This document shows, piece after piece, positions 10,471-19,791 of a stretch of DNA of 64,000 nucleotides. Both the position numbers and the translations under genes were made by a program. The first letter of the stretch is position 1. Every line of letters starts with the position of its first letter. The notes under the pieces are model-generated. The model was not told the DNA's origin. It saw only the letters and a program-made list of their open reading frames with translations, and made no database searches. Source of the DNA: Dechloromonas aromatica (nom. nud.) (lineage in GTDB: Bacteria; Pseudomonadota; Gammaproteobacteria; Burkholderiales; Rhodocyclaceae); contig JAFIHA010000055.1 of NCBI GenBank assembly GCA_017848965.1, forward strand, positions 31,983 through 95,982, read 5' to 3'.

Positions 10471-10656
10471 ATGGCTTCCAACCTGTTGCTGGCGTTCGCG
10501 CTGATGCTGGTGCTCGAGGGCCTGATGCCCTTCGTGGCACCGGCCGCCTGGCGTGAAACCTTTCGCCGCCTGATCCAGATGTCCGACGGCCAGATCCGTT
10601 TCATCGGCCTGACCTCGATGCTGGTCGGGCTCATTCTCCTCATTCTCTTCTCATGA
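10471..10656 (+). CDS. DUF2065 family small membrane protein (YjeT-like)
   Basis: A 61-residue protein with two hydrophobic helices (about 3-24 and 43-60) joined by a polar stretch ([22 protein letters not shown]). This matches the DUF2065/YjeT family, whose members commonly sit directly behind hflC. The molecular role is not known; position suggests a link to the HflKC-FtsH membrane complex, which is inference. Its stop codon overlaps the hisZ start (TCATGA). Confidence 0.85.
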   Translation: MASNLLLAFALMLVLEGLMPFVAPAAWRETFRRLIQMSDGQIRFIGLTSMLVGLILLILFS

Positions 10657-11810
10657 ACTGGCTGCTCCCCGAATATATTGCCGACGCGCTGCCGTCCGAA
10701 GCGGCGCGTATCGAAACCCTGCGCCGCTCGCTGCTCGACCACTGCCGTCTCCGTGGCTTCGAGCATGTGATGCCGCCGCTGCTCGAATATCTCGAATCGC
10801 TGCTCACCGGTGCCGGTCAGGATCTAGACCTGCGCACCTTCAAGCTGGTCGACCAGCTTTCCGGGCGCACCCTAGGCGTGCGCGCCGACATGACGCCACA
10901 GGCGGCGCGCATCGACGCCCATCTGCTCAACCACCAGGGGGTCACCCGCCTGTGCTACTGCGGCAGCGTGCTGCACACTCTGCCGGCGAACATTTCGGCT
11001 GGCCGCGAGCAACTCCAGCTAGGTGCGGAAGTCTATGGCTACGCCGGCGTCGAGGCCGATCTTGAAATCGTCCGCCTGATGGCTTCCGCCTTCGAGCGGG
11101 CGCGTCTGCCGCTGGCGCGCATCGACCTCGGGCACGTCGGAATTTTCCGCGCGCTGGTCGAAGCGGCCGCGCTGACTGACGACGCTGAAGCCGAATTGCT
11201 GGCCCTGCTGCGCGACAAGGATGTGCCCGGCCTGGCAGCGGCGACGGCGCAACTGCCGTCGCCCTACCGCGAAGCGCTGCTCGCCTTGCCGACGCTCTAT
11301 GGCGGCAGCGAGGTGCTCGACCGCGCCGCCGAAGTGCTGCCGGCGTCGCTGCCGGCCTTGCGCGCCGCGCTGGAGCAACTGCGCCACCTGATCGAGAGCG
11401 CGCCGGAACTGCCGTTCTCGATCGATCTCGGCGACCTGCATGGTTACCACTATCACAACGGCATCGTCTTTGCCGCCTACGTGCCGGGCTATCCGGCGGC
11501 GATCGCTCGTGGCGGCCGTTACGATGGCGTTGGCAAGGCTTTCGGTCGGGCCCGTCCGGCCACCGGCTTCTCGCTCGACCTGCGCGAACTGGCGCGACTG
11601 CTGCCGCCGGTCAAGCCAGCGGGAGGCATCCTGGCGCCGTATGCCGGCGCTGACCGCGTGCTGGCCGGACATATCGCCGCCTTGCGCGAGCGCGGCGAGA
11701 TCGTCGTTGAACTGCTGCCGGGCGAAATCGCCTGCGAAGGTCCGCAATGCGACCGCAAGCTGGTGCTGGTCGGCGGACACTGGATTATCGAAGCTATACA
11801 AGAGGACTAG
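10653..11810 (+). CDS. hisZ: ATP phosphoribosyltransferase regulatory subunit HisZ
   Basis: HisZ resembles the catalytic core of histidyl-tRNA synthetase but lacks its anticodon domain. It is the regulatory subunit of short-form HisG, which starts histidine synthesis. The 385-residue protein shows HisRS-like motifs ([27 protein letters not shown], and [12 protein letters not shown] near 288) without a C-terminal anticodon-binding fold. The hflC-DUF2065-hisZ-purA order is common in betaproteobacteria. No hisG is present in the window, so the catalytic subunit must be encoded elsewhere. Confidence 0.93.
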   Translation: MNWLLPEYIADALPSEAARIETLRRSLLDHCRLRGFEHVMPPLLEYLESLLTGAGQDLDLRTFKLVDQLSGRTLGVRADMTPQAARIDAHLLNHQGVTRLCYCGSVLHTLPANISAGREQLQLGAEVYGYAGVEADLEIVRLMASAFERARLPLARIDLGHVGIFRALVEAAALTDDAEAELLALLRDKDVPGLAAATAQLPSPYREALLALPTLYGGSEVLDRAAEVLPASLPALRAALEQLRHLIESAPELPFSIDLGDLHGYHYHNGIVFAAYVPGYPAAIARGGRYDGVGKAFGRARPATGFSLDLRELARLLPPVKPAGGILAPYAGADRVLAGHIAALRERGEIVVELLPGEIACEGPQCDRKLVLVGGHWIIEAIQED

Positions 11811-11813
11811 AAA

Positions 11814-13121
<1,308 letters not shown>

Positions 13122-13143
13122 GACGGTAGCGCGCTGATACAGT

Positions 13144-13172
13144 AACGGGGCCGTTTGGCCCCGTTGTCGTTT
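13144..13172. terminator. Hairpin terminator between convergent purA and the 13171-13551 gene
   Basis: A nine-base perfect stem (AACGGGGCC at 13144-13152, GGCCCCGTT at 13157-13165) with a GTTT loop lies 22 bases after the purA stop. It ends next to the stop of the opposing gene. The T-rich tail on the + side is short (GTCGTTT). It may act in both directions. Confidence 0.7.
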
Positions 13173-13551
13173 AACGGGCCGGAACCGAAACCCAGCCTTC
13201 GGGGCAGGCGTTGGTATAGGGATAGTACTGGCCGGAAGAGCGGCAGTAATACCAGTTGCCGGCGGGCGGCGGGGAAACGATGTAGGCCGGTGGCGGGGCC
13301 GGCGGCGCTGCGCTGTTGATTGCCGCACCAATGGCGATGGCGCCGAGGGTGACGACGGCGGCTGGAGCGATCCAGTCGTAATGGCGATGCCGGTACCGGG
13401 GGGGCGGCGGCGGTGCGTAGTGGTAATGCCTCTGGATGTGGCGTGGCCGGTAGTTGTCGTAATAGCCGTGATGATCCGGCCGGGCGTTGGCCTGACCGAC
13501 CGCGCCGAGCGCCAGGGAAACGGCGATCAGGGTGCTGGCGATTGCTTTCAT
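13171..13551 (-). CDS. Small secreted protein with YYC/YYPY C-terminal motif, unknown function
   Basis: A 126-residue protein with a Sec signal peptide (MKAIASTLIAVSLALGAVGQANA). A histidine, tyrosine and arginine-rich segment follows (about 24-60), then one hydrophobic stretch (about 65-82, VVTLGAIAIGAAI). The C-terminal motif NWYYCRSSGQYYPYTNACPEGW carries two cysteines; this kind of ending recurs in small exported proteobacterial proteins, by recollection. The ATG at 13551 was chosen because it opens the signal peptide; an upstream in-frame start would add 16 residues without one. The hydrophobic patch could be a membrane anchor. No function can be assigned. Confidence 0.75.
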   Translation of the reverse strand: MKAIASTLIAVSLALGAVGQANARPDHHGYYDNYRPRHIQRHYHYAPPPPPRYRHRHYDWIAPAAVVTLGAIAIGAAINSAAPPAPPPAYIVSPPPAGNWYYCRSSGQYYPYTNACPEGWVSVPAR

Positions 13552-13694
13552 GATTGATCTCGCAGGGTGGTGTATGTGCTCAGGATAGCGAGCCGGCACC
13601 GCGCTTGCTGCAACCAGATGTTAGTAATTGTTAAGCGCCCGCATTCCCTGTGCTGTGAGACAATGCGCGCCATGCAAAGAAAGCGTCCGGAAAT

Positions 13695-13724
13695 GAAAAA
13701 AGGCCTTGCCGAAGCAAGACCTTT
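13695..13724 (-). terminator. Rho-independent terminator of tRNA-Leu
   Basis: On the minus strand an 11-base stem (GCAAGGCCTTT paired with AAAGGTCTTGC, one G-U wobble) with a TTCG tetraloop is followed by six T residues (13696-13701 as A on +). The wobble pair forms only in the minus-strand RNA, which fits termination of the tRNA gene 13 bases upstream. Confidence 0.85.
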
Positions 13725-13736
13725 CAACAAAATCGC

Positions 13737-13821
<85 letters not shown>

Positions 13822-13840
13822 ACAGGTGCGAAGAGCCGCC

Positions 13841-13868
13841 ATTATAGGGAAGAGAAAACCGATGTCAA
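13841..13868 (-). promoter_or_regulatory. Consensus sigma-70 promoter of tRNA-Leu overlapping the rnr start codon
   Basis: Read on the minus strand there is a perfect -35 (TTGACA, 13863-13868), a 16-base spacer and a perfect -10 (TATAAT, 13841-13846). The -10 lies 19 bases before the tRNA 5' end. The -35 hexamer covers part of the rnr ATG (13862-13864), so the initiating region of rnr is inside this promoter. Confidence 0.9.
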
Positions 13869-16093
13869 GAAAAAAGATCAGCAAGATTCGCCGTGCCGAC
13901 CCCTTCTACGAGCGCGAGGCACAGCGCTACGAATTTCCCCTGCCGTCGCGCGAGTACATCGCGCAGGTGCTGGCCGACGAGGGGCGGCCGCTGTCCTTCG
14001 ATGAACTGTGCGGATTGCTCGACATCGCCAAGGATGAACGCGAGATGTTCCAACGCCGGCTTGGGGCGATGGAGCGCGAGGCGCAGCTGATGCGTAACCG
14101 CAAGGGCGACTACATCCTGCCCGAACGCGCTTCGCTGACCGCCGGGCGTATCCAGGGCCATCAGGACGGCTACGGCTTCCTGATCCCCGACGACGGTAGC
14201 GCCGACATCTTCCTCGACCAGCGCCAGATGGGCAAGGTGCTGCACGGCGATCGCGCTCTGGTCCGGGTCACCGGCCTTGATCGCAAGGGGCGCCCGGAAG
14301 GCAGCATCGTCGAGGTCACCGAACGCGCCAACAGCCGGGTCGTCGGCCGCGTCTTCGTCGAGCACGGTGTCGTCTTCGTCGTTCCGGAAAACAAGCGCAT
14401 CGCCCAGGACATCCTGGTGCCGCCGGAAAAGAAGAGCAAGCTCAAGGCGCAGTCCGGCCAGGTGGTGATGGTCGAGATCATCGAGCAGCCGAGCAAGCAT
14501 TCGCAGCCGATCGGGCGCATCGTCGAGGTGCTGGGCAATTACGCCGATCCGGGAATGGAGATCGAGATTGCGCTGCGCAAGCACGATCTGCCCTTCGAAT
14601 TCCCGAAGGCAGCGCTCGAGGAAAACAAGAAGATGCCCGACAAGGTGCGCAAGACCGACCTCAAGGGGCGCGAGGACTTGCGTGAATTGCCGCTGGTGAC
14701 GATCGATGGCGAGACGGCGCGCGATTTCGACGACGCGGTTTTTTGCGAGAAGCTGGGGCGCGGTTGGCGGCTGGTCGTCGCCATCGCCGACGTTTCGCAT
14801 TACGTGCAGCCGGGCATGGCGCTCGACCGCGAAGCGCTGGCGCGCGGCAACTCCGTCTATTTCCCGCGCCGCGTCATCCCGATGCTGCCGGAAAAGCTGT
14901 CCAATGGCATCTGTTCGCTGAATCCGGACGTCGAACGGCTGGCGATGGTTTGCGACGTGGCGATCAGCGCCGCCGGCAAGATCGGCAAATACCGCTTCTA
15001 TCCGGCGGTCTTCCGTTCGCACGCGCGGCTGACCTACAACCAGGTCTGGTCCTGGCTGAGTGGCGAGAAAACGCCGGAAACCGAGGCGCAGCGCAACGTT
15101 TTGCCGCAGGTGCAGAACCTCTACAAGCTCTACCAGGCGCTGCACAAGGCGCGCGGCCAGCGCGGGGCGATCGATTTCGAGACCACCGAGACGATGATGC
15201 TGTTCAACGACCAGGGCAAGATCGAGAACATCGTGCCGGTGGTGCGCAACGATGCCCACCGCATCATCGAGGAATGCATGCTGGCGGCCAACGTCTGCGC
15301 CTCGGATTTCCTGGCCCAGCACAAGCAGACCTGTCTCTACCGCATCCACGAGGCACCGTCCGAGGAAAAACTGAGGAATCTGCGCAGCTTCCTCGGCGAA
15401 TTCGGTCTCACCCTGGGTGGCGGGGACGATCCGCGGGCCAAGGATTACGCGCTGCTGCTCGAGAAGATCAAGCCGCGGCCGGATTTCCAGCTACTGCAGA
15501 CAGTGATGCTGCGTTCGCTGAAGCAGGCGATGTACAGTCCCGACAATGTCGGCCATTTCGGTCTCGCTTACGAGCATTACACCCATTTCACCTCGCCCAT
15601 CCGGCGCTATCCGGACCTGCTCGTCCACCGGGCGATCAAGGCTGTGCTCAGCGGCGGCAAATACGAACCCGGCCAGGCCTGGGACGAGATTGGCCTGCAG
15701 TGCTCGGCGACCGAGCGGCGTGCCGACGAGGCGACGCGCGATGTCGAGAACTGGCTGAAGACCTTCTTCATGAAGGAGAGGATCGGCGAAGTCTTCGACG
15801 GCACGATCTCGGCGGTCACCGCCTTCGGCATCTTCGTGGCGCTCGACCAGGTCTATGTCGAGGGCTTGGTGCATGTCTCGGAGCTGGGGCAGGACTATTT
15901 CCAGTTCGACAACGTCAAGCACCAGATGCTCGGCGAGCGTACCGGTGAGCGCTTCCGGCTCGGCGACCGGGTACGCGTCAAGCTGGTGCGTGCCGACCTC
16001 GAGTCGAACAAGATTGATTTCGTGCTGGTCCGCGAGGAGCGGGCAGTGGCTGCCGGCAGCAAGGGCAAGCGCAACATGGCACGCAAGCGCTGA
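13862..16093 (+). CDS. rnr: Ribonuclease R
   Basis: RNase R is a 3'-5' exoribonuclease that degrades structured RNA and takes part in rRNA and tmRNA-linked quality control. The 743-residue protein shows an N-terminal winged-helix region (about 20-90) and cold-shock domains. The RNB catalytic domain carries the acidic motif TIDGETARDFDDAV (about 280-293), and the S1 domain (IGEVFDGTISAVTAFGIFV, from about 640) is followed by a short basic tail. The start is ATG 13862 (MSRKKISKIRR), preceded by GGGAAGAG. An open frame reaches back to 13706 but runs through the opposite-strand tRNA gene and is not credible. Confidence 0.96.
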   Translation: MSRKKISKIRRADPFYEREAQRYEFPLPSREYIAQVLADEGRPLSFDELCGLLDIAKDEREMFQRRLGAMEREAQLMRNRKGDYILPERASLTAGRIQGHQDGYGFLIPDDGSADIFLDQRQMGKVLHGDRALVRVTGLDRKGRPEGSIVEVTERANSRVVGRVFVEHGVVFVVPENKRIAQDILVPPEKKSKLKAQSGQVVMVEIIEQPSKHSQPIGRIVEVLGNYADPGMEIEIALRKHDLPFEFPKAALEENKKMPDKVRKTDLKGREDLRELPLVTIDGETARDFDDAVFCEKLGRGWRLVVAIADVSHYVQPGMALDREALARGNSVYFPRRVIPMLPEKLSNGICSLNPDVERLAMVCDVAISAAGKIGKYRFYPAVFRSHARLTYNQVWSWLSGEKTPETEAQRNVLPQVQNLYKLYQALHKARGQRGAIDFETTETMMLFNDQGKIENIVPVVRNDAHRIIEECMLAANVCASDFLAQHKQTCLYRIHEAPSEEKLRNLRSFLGEFGLTLGGGDDPRAKDYALLLEKIKPRPDFQLLQTVMLRSLKQAMYSPDNVGHFGLAYEHYTHFTSPIRRYPDLLVHRAIKAVLSGGKYEPGQAWDEIGLQCSATERRADEATRDVENWLKTFFMKERIGEVFDGTISAVTAFGIFVALDQVYVEGLVHVSELGQDYFQFDNVKHQMLGERTGERFRLGDRVRVKLVRADLESNKIDFVLVREERAVAAGSKGKRNMARKR

Positions 16094-16153
16094 ATCGCCT
16101 CCGGTCCCCGGCCTGGTTTAGAATGAATGCTCGGGGAATCGCCAGGAATAAGG

Positions 16154-16681
16154 ATGATGGGGGAAACAAGCGTGCTCGCCATGCGGCTCGGGATCGATCC
16201 GCTCGCAGGCGAACTGCCGGCTTCGTTGGAAACAGGGCATGTCAGGATTGATCGCGACCATCGCCAGTTGCTGGCGATGCTCGGCGAGTTGCGGCGCATC
16301 TGCCGCGATCCGGGTGGCTTGCCGGACTGCGCGACATGTTCGGCAGATCAGCAGTTGGCCTGCGAGGGAAGATTGATCGTGCTGCTCGGAGATTTGTTCT
16401 CCTGCATACTCGAACATTTCGCCGGCGAGGAACTGCTGATGCGCGACGCGCAGATGCAGCTCGCCGAAGGCGAGCACTACGCGGCGCACATCGAGGATCA
16501 CGCGGCAATCGCCCAGAAGGTTCAGGAACTGGTCGCCCGTCTCGACATCGTGCATACGGTGGAGCGCATTCGCGAGCTGGATGGCTTGCTGGCCCGTTGG
16601 GTTGCCAATCACATCGAAATGCACGACGACCTGCTGGTTCGCTGGCTGGCGAAGCGCGGCATTCCGGGGGCTGCGGTATGA
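16154..16681 (+). CDS. Bacteriohemerythrin with a four-cysteine insert
   Basis: A single-domain O2-binding diiron protein of 175 residues. The hemerythrin ligand pattern is complete: H36, H88xxxE92, H112xxxH116 and H153xxxxD158. Between the first two helices lies an insert with cysteines 50, 59, 62 and 70 (C-x8-C-x2-C-x7-C), not part of the basic fold. I chose ATG 16154, which has AGGA six bases upstream; ATG 16127 would add nine residues without a good site. Likely roles are oxygen storage, delivery or sensing in a microaerobic respirer. The gene sits alone between rnr and rlmB. Confidence 0.88.
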   Translation: MMGETSVLAMRLGIDPLAGELPASLETGHVRIDRDHRQLLAMLGELRRICRDPGGLPDCATCSADQQLACEGRLIVLLGDLFSCILEHFAGEELLMRDAQMQLAEGEHYAAHIEDHAAIAQKVQELVARLDIVHTVERIRELDGLLARWVANHIEMHDDLLVRWLAKRGIPGAAV

Positions 16682-16726
16682 AGGTGGGCGGGGTAAAATG
16701 CGCCTCCCTGTCTGTTCGAGTTGCCC

Positions 16727-17458
16727 ATGTCTTCCCGCCTGATCTACGGCTTTCATGCCATCACCGCCAAGCTGCGCCAGGACCCCGAATCCCTGCGTGA
16801 AATCCTGATCGACGGCGACCGCCAGGATGCGCGCGCCCGCGATCTGCTGCGCCACGCCGAACTGCAGGGGGTCCGTGTCATTCTTGCCGACGGCAAGCGG
16901 CTCGACGATCTGGCCGGCGGTGGCCGGCACCAGGGGGTGGTTGCCCGTCTCGACGGCGAGCGCAAGGCGGCCCACCTCGACGACGTACTCGATACGCTGG
17001 AGGAGCCGGCTTTTCTGCTCGTCCTCGATGGCGTCACCGATCCGCGCAATCTCGGCGCCTGCCTGCGCGTCGCCGACGCCGCCGGCGTCCATGCGGTGAT
17101 CGCGCCGAAGGATCGCTCCGCCGGCCTCAACGACGTCGCCATCAAGACCGCCTGTGGCGCCGCCGAGAGCGTACCCTACGTGATGGTTACCAACCTGGCG
17201 CGGACGCTGCGCGAACTCAAGGAACGCGAAATCTGGGTGGTCGGTACCGCTGGCGAAGCCGCGCAGGACCTTTACGCCGCCGAGTGGCCGCAGGCCACAG
17301 CCTGGGTGATGGGCGCCGAAGGCGAGGGCATGCGCCGTCTGACCCGGGAAAACTGCGACCAGCTGGTCAGCATTCCGATGCACGGCAGCGTCGACAGTCT
17401 CAACGTTTCGGTCGCCGCCGGCGTCTGCCTGTTCGAAGCGCGGCGCCGCCGCGGTTGA
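16727..17458 (+). CDS. rlmB: 23S rRNA (guanosine-2'-O)-methyltransferase RlmB
   Basis: A 243-residue SPOUT (trefoil-knot) methyltransferase that 2'-O-methylates G2251 (E. coli numbering) of 23S rRNA. The N-terminal substrate-binding domain covers about 1-75. The catalytic knot has motif 1 ([19 protein letters not shown], about 101-119), motif 2 ([10 protein letters not shown], near 194) and motif 3 ([17 protein letters not shown], near 213). ATG 16727 is used rather than TTG 16721. The rnr-rlmB neighbourhood is conserved in proteobacteria. Confidence 0.94.
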   Translation: MSSRLIYGFHAITAKLRQDPESLREILIDGDRQDARARDLLRHAELQGVRVILADGKRLDDLAGGGRHQGVVARLDGERKAAHLDDVLDTLEEPAFLLVLDGVTDPRNLGACLRVADAAGVHAVIAPKDRSAGLNDVAIKTACGAAESVPYVMVTNLARTLRELKEREIWVVGTAGEAAQDLYAAEWPQATAWVMGAEGEGMRRLTRENCDQLVSIPMHGSVDSLNVSVAAGVCLFEARRRRG

Positions 17459-17462
17459 GTTG

Positions 17463-18365
17463 ATGTCGCATCGTCGCGCGGTCTGGCTGATGGTGCTGGT
17501 GACGCTCCTGTGGAGCATCGCCGGCGTCGTCGCGCGCCACCTTGAGGTGGCTGCCGGCTTCGAAGTCAATTTCTGGCGCAGCGCCTTCAATGCGCTGGCG
17601 CTGCTCGCCGCGCTGCGCTGGCTGCGCGGCGCTGCCGTCTGGTCGGCGCTACGCCAGGCGCCGCGCGTGGTCTGGGTGTCCGGGGTGTGCTGGGCGGTGA
17701 TGTTCACCGCCTTCATGCTGGCGATCACGCTGACCACGGTGGCGATGGTGCTGGTGACGATGGCGATCGGGCCGATGGTCACCGCGCTGTTCGCCCGCAT
17801 CTTCCTGAAGCAGCGCCTGCCGGCGCGGACCTGGGCGGCGATCGTTGTCGCCGCGCTCGGCATTGCCTGGATGTTCGGCGGCGGTGCCGGCGACGGCAGT
17901 CTGTTCGGGGCGCTGGTTGCCTGCGCGGTGCCGGTGGCGGCGGCGGTCAACTGGACGCTGCTGCAGAAGATCGGTCGGGCCACGGAAGAAGGTCCGGACA
18001 TGCTGCTGGCGGTGCTGATCGGTGCGCTGTTATCGGCTTTGTGTACCTTGCCGCTGGCCTGGCCCTGGCAGGCGACGGCGCACGACCTTGGCCTGCTGGC
18101 CTTGCTCGGCGTCGTTCAACTGGCGATTCCCTGCCTGCTCGTGGTGACCCTGGCGCGCGTCCTGCCGGCGCCGGAAGTGGCCTTGCTGGCCTTGCTCGAA
18201 GTGATTTTCGGTGTTGCCTGGGCCTGGCTGTGGGCGGGCGAGACGCCGTCGACCAGCGTGCTGGTCGGCGGTGCGCTGGTGCTGGCGGCGCTGGTCGGCA
18301 ACGAGGCACTGGCGATGCGCCGGCGCCATGCGGACGGCGTCGCCGCCGTCCGTTCCCAAGTCTGA
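17463..18365 (+). CDS. EamA family (drug/metabolite superfamily) transporter
   Basis: A 300-residue integral membrane protein with about ten hydrophobic helices arranged as two EamA repeats (about 8-140 and 152-290). Typical features are the N-terminal LLWSIAGVVARH and the mid-helix ALLEVIFGVAWAWLWAGE in the second repeat. Family members export metabolites such as amino acids or purines; the substrate cannot be read from sequence. It starts four bases after the rlmB stop and converges with the efflux operon, one base from the end of the oprM-type gene. The start is ATG 17463 (TTG 17460 is possible). Confidence 0.85.
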   Translation: MSHRRAVWLMVLVTLLWSIAGVVARHLEVAAGFEVNFWRSAFNALALLAALRWLRGAAVWSALRQAPRVVWVSGVCWAVMFTAFMLAITLTTVAMVLVTMAIGPMVTALFARIFLKQRLPARTWAAIVVAALGIAWMFGGGAGDGSLFGALVACAVPVAAAVNWTLLQKIGRATEEGPDMLLAVLIGALLSALCTLPLAWPWQATAHDLGLLALLGVVQLAIPCLLVVTLARVLPAPEVALLALLEVIFGVAWAWLWAGETPSTSVLVGGALVLAALVGNEALAMRRRHADGVAAVRSQV

Positions 18366-18366
18366 A

Positions 18367-19791
18367 TCAGCCGGCGATCGGTTTCCAGCCGCCGCCAAGT
18401 GCCTTGAACAACTCCACCGCCGCGTTGAGGCGGGCCTGGCGGGTGCTGATCGCCGCCAGTTGCGCGTCGTTGGCGCTACGCTGGGCATCGAGCACTTCCA
18501 GGAAGCCCGAATAGCCGGCGTCGTAGCGTACCTTGGCCAGGTCGTGCGCCTTTTGCGCGTTATCGACGCGTTGCTGCTGGGCGCTTTCGGCGGTGCCGTT
18601 CTCGCGCAGGTTGACCAGCGCGTCGCGCACTTCCTTGTAGGCCGTCTCCAGCGTCTTCTGCCAGGCGATCAGCGATTGCTCGTTGAGCGCCTTGGCCTGG
18701 TCGACGCGCGCCGTCGTCTTGCCGAAATCGAAGATCGGCATCAGCAGAGAAAGGCCGCCGGTCCACGTGCTGGCGCCGCTGGAGAAGAGGTCGGAGAGGG
18801 TCTTGCTCTCGCTACCGAGGGCGCCGGTCAGCGTGAACTTCGGGTAGTAGCCGGCCTTGGCGACGCCGATGTTGGCGTTGGCGGCGACCAGTTGCTGTTC
18901 GGCCTGCCGGACGTCCGGGCGTGCCTCGATCAGGTCGGCCGGCAGGCCGGCCGGCGGTTGCGGTGGCAGCGGCAAGTGCTTGAGGTCGCCGGCGGCGATC
19001 TGCAGGTCCGGCTTGCCGGTGAGCAGCGCCAGTTGATGTTCGGCCAGCGCCCGCGCCCGGCGCAGGTCGGCCAGTTGCGCCTGCAGCGTGGCGACGGCGC
19101 CGTCGGCCTGGTACTGGTCGAGCGGCGAGACGAGACCGGCAGCGACCCGGGTCTTCACCAGCTTGGCGCTTTCCTCGCGGCTTTGCAGGGATTCGGCGGT
19201 GATTGCCAGCTGCGCGTCGAGGGCGCGCAGATTGAGGTAGTTGCCGGCGACCAGCCCGGCGACCGAGAGGCGGATGGCATCACGGCCGTAGCGGCTGGCC
19301 AGCAGGTTGGCGCGCGCTGCTTCGTTGCTGCGGCGGACGCGGCCCCAGATGTCGAGTTCGTAGGAGAGGCTGAGGCCGGCGCTGCGCGCGCGCAGGATGT
19401 CCGGCGAATTGGCGTTCCAGGTGGCGGTCTTCTCGCTCAGTTTGCTGTTGCTGCCGGCGCCCTGCGCGTTGATTTCCGGGAACAGCGAGGCGCCGGCTTC
19501 GCGGGCAGCGGCGTCGGCCTGTTCGACGCGAGCGACGGCACTGCGCAGGTCGGCGTTGCCCTGCAAGGCTTGATCGACCAGTTCGTTCAGGGTGGCGTCG
19601 TTGAACAGCGTCCACCAGCGCTCATTGACGGCGGGATTGGCGGCGGGCGCTGCGGCGACGGCGGTCGGCGCTTCCTTGAAGGCGGCCGGCAGCCAGTTGG
19701 CCGGGCGCAGGTAGTCCGGGCCGACGGCGCAGCCGGAGAGCAGCACGGCCAGCGCCAGCGGGGTCAGGCGGAATACGGAGCGGGACATCAT
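18367..19791 (-). CDS. oprM: RND efflux outer membrane lipoprotein (OprM/NodT family)
   Basis: The 474-residue protein is the outer-membrane channel of a tripartite efflux pump. It begins with a lipoprotein signal (LAVLLSGC, followed by AVGPDYLRP, the usual NodT-family N-terminus). Two repeated TolC-type segments carry long coiled helices, for example ADLRSAVARVEQADAA and TLQAQLADLRRARALAEHQ. Start ATGATG at 19791/19788 follows GAGGAG by five to eight bases and overlaps the acrB stop. It is the last gene of the acrA-acrB-oprM operon. Confidence 0.93.
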   Translation of the reverse strand: MMSRSVFRLTPLALAVLLSGCAVGPDYLRPANWLPAAFKEAPTAVAAAPAANPAVNERWWTLFNDATLNELVDQALQGNADLRSAVARVEQADAAAREAGASLFPEINAQGAGSNSKLSEKTATWNANSPDILRARSAGLSLSYELDIWGRVRRSNEAARANLLASRYGRDAIRLSVAGLVAGNYLNLRALDAQLAITAESLQSREESAKLVKTRVAAGLVSPLDQYQADGAVATLQAQLADLRRARALAEHQLALLTGKPDLQIAAGDLKHLPLPPQPPAGLPADLIEARPDVRQAEQQLVAANANIGVAKAGYYPKFTLTGALGSESKTLSDLFSSGASTWTGGLSLLMPIFDFGKTTARVDQAKALNEQSLIAWQKTLETAYKEVRDALVNLRENGTAESAQQQRVDNAQKAHDLAKVRYDAGYSGFLEVLDAQRSANDAQLAAISTRQARLNAAVELFKALGGGWKPIAG

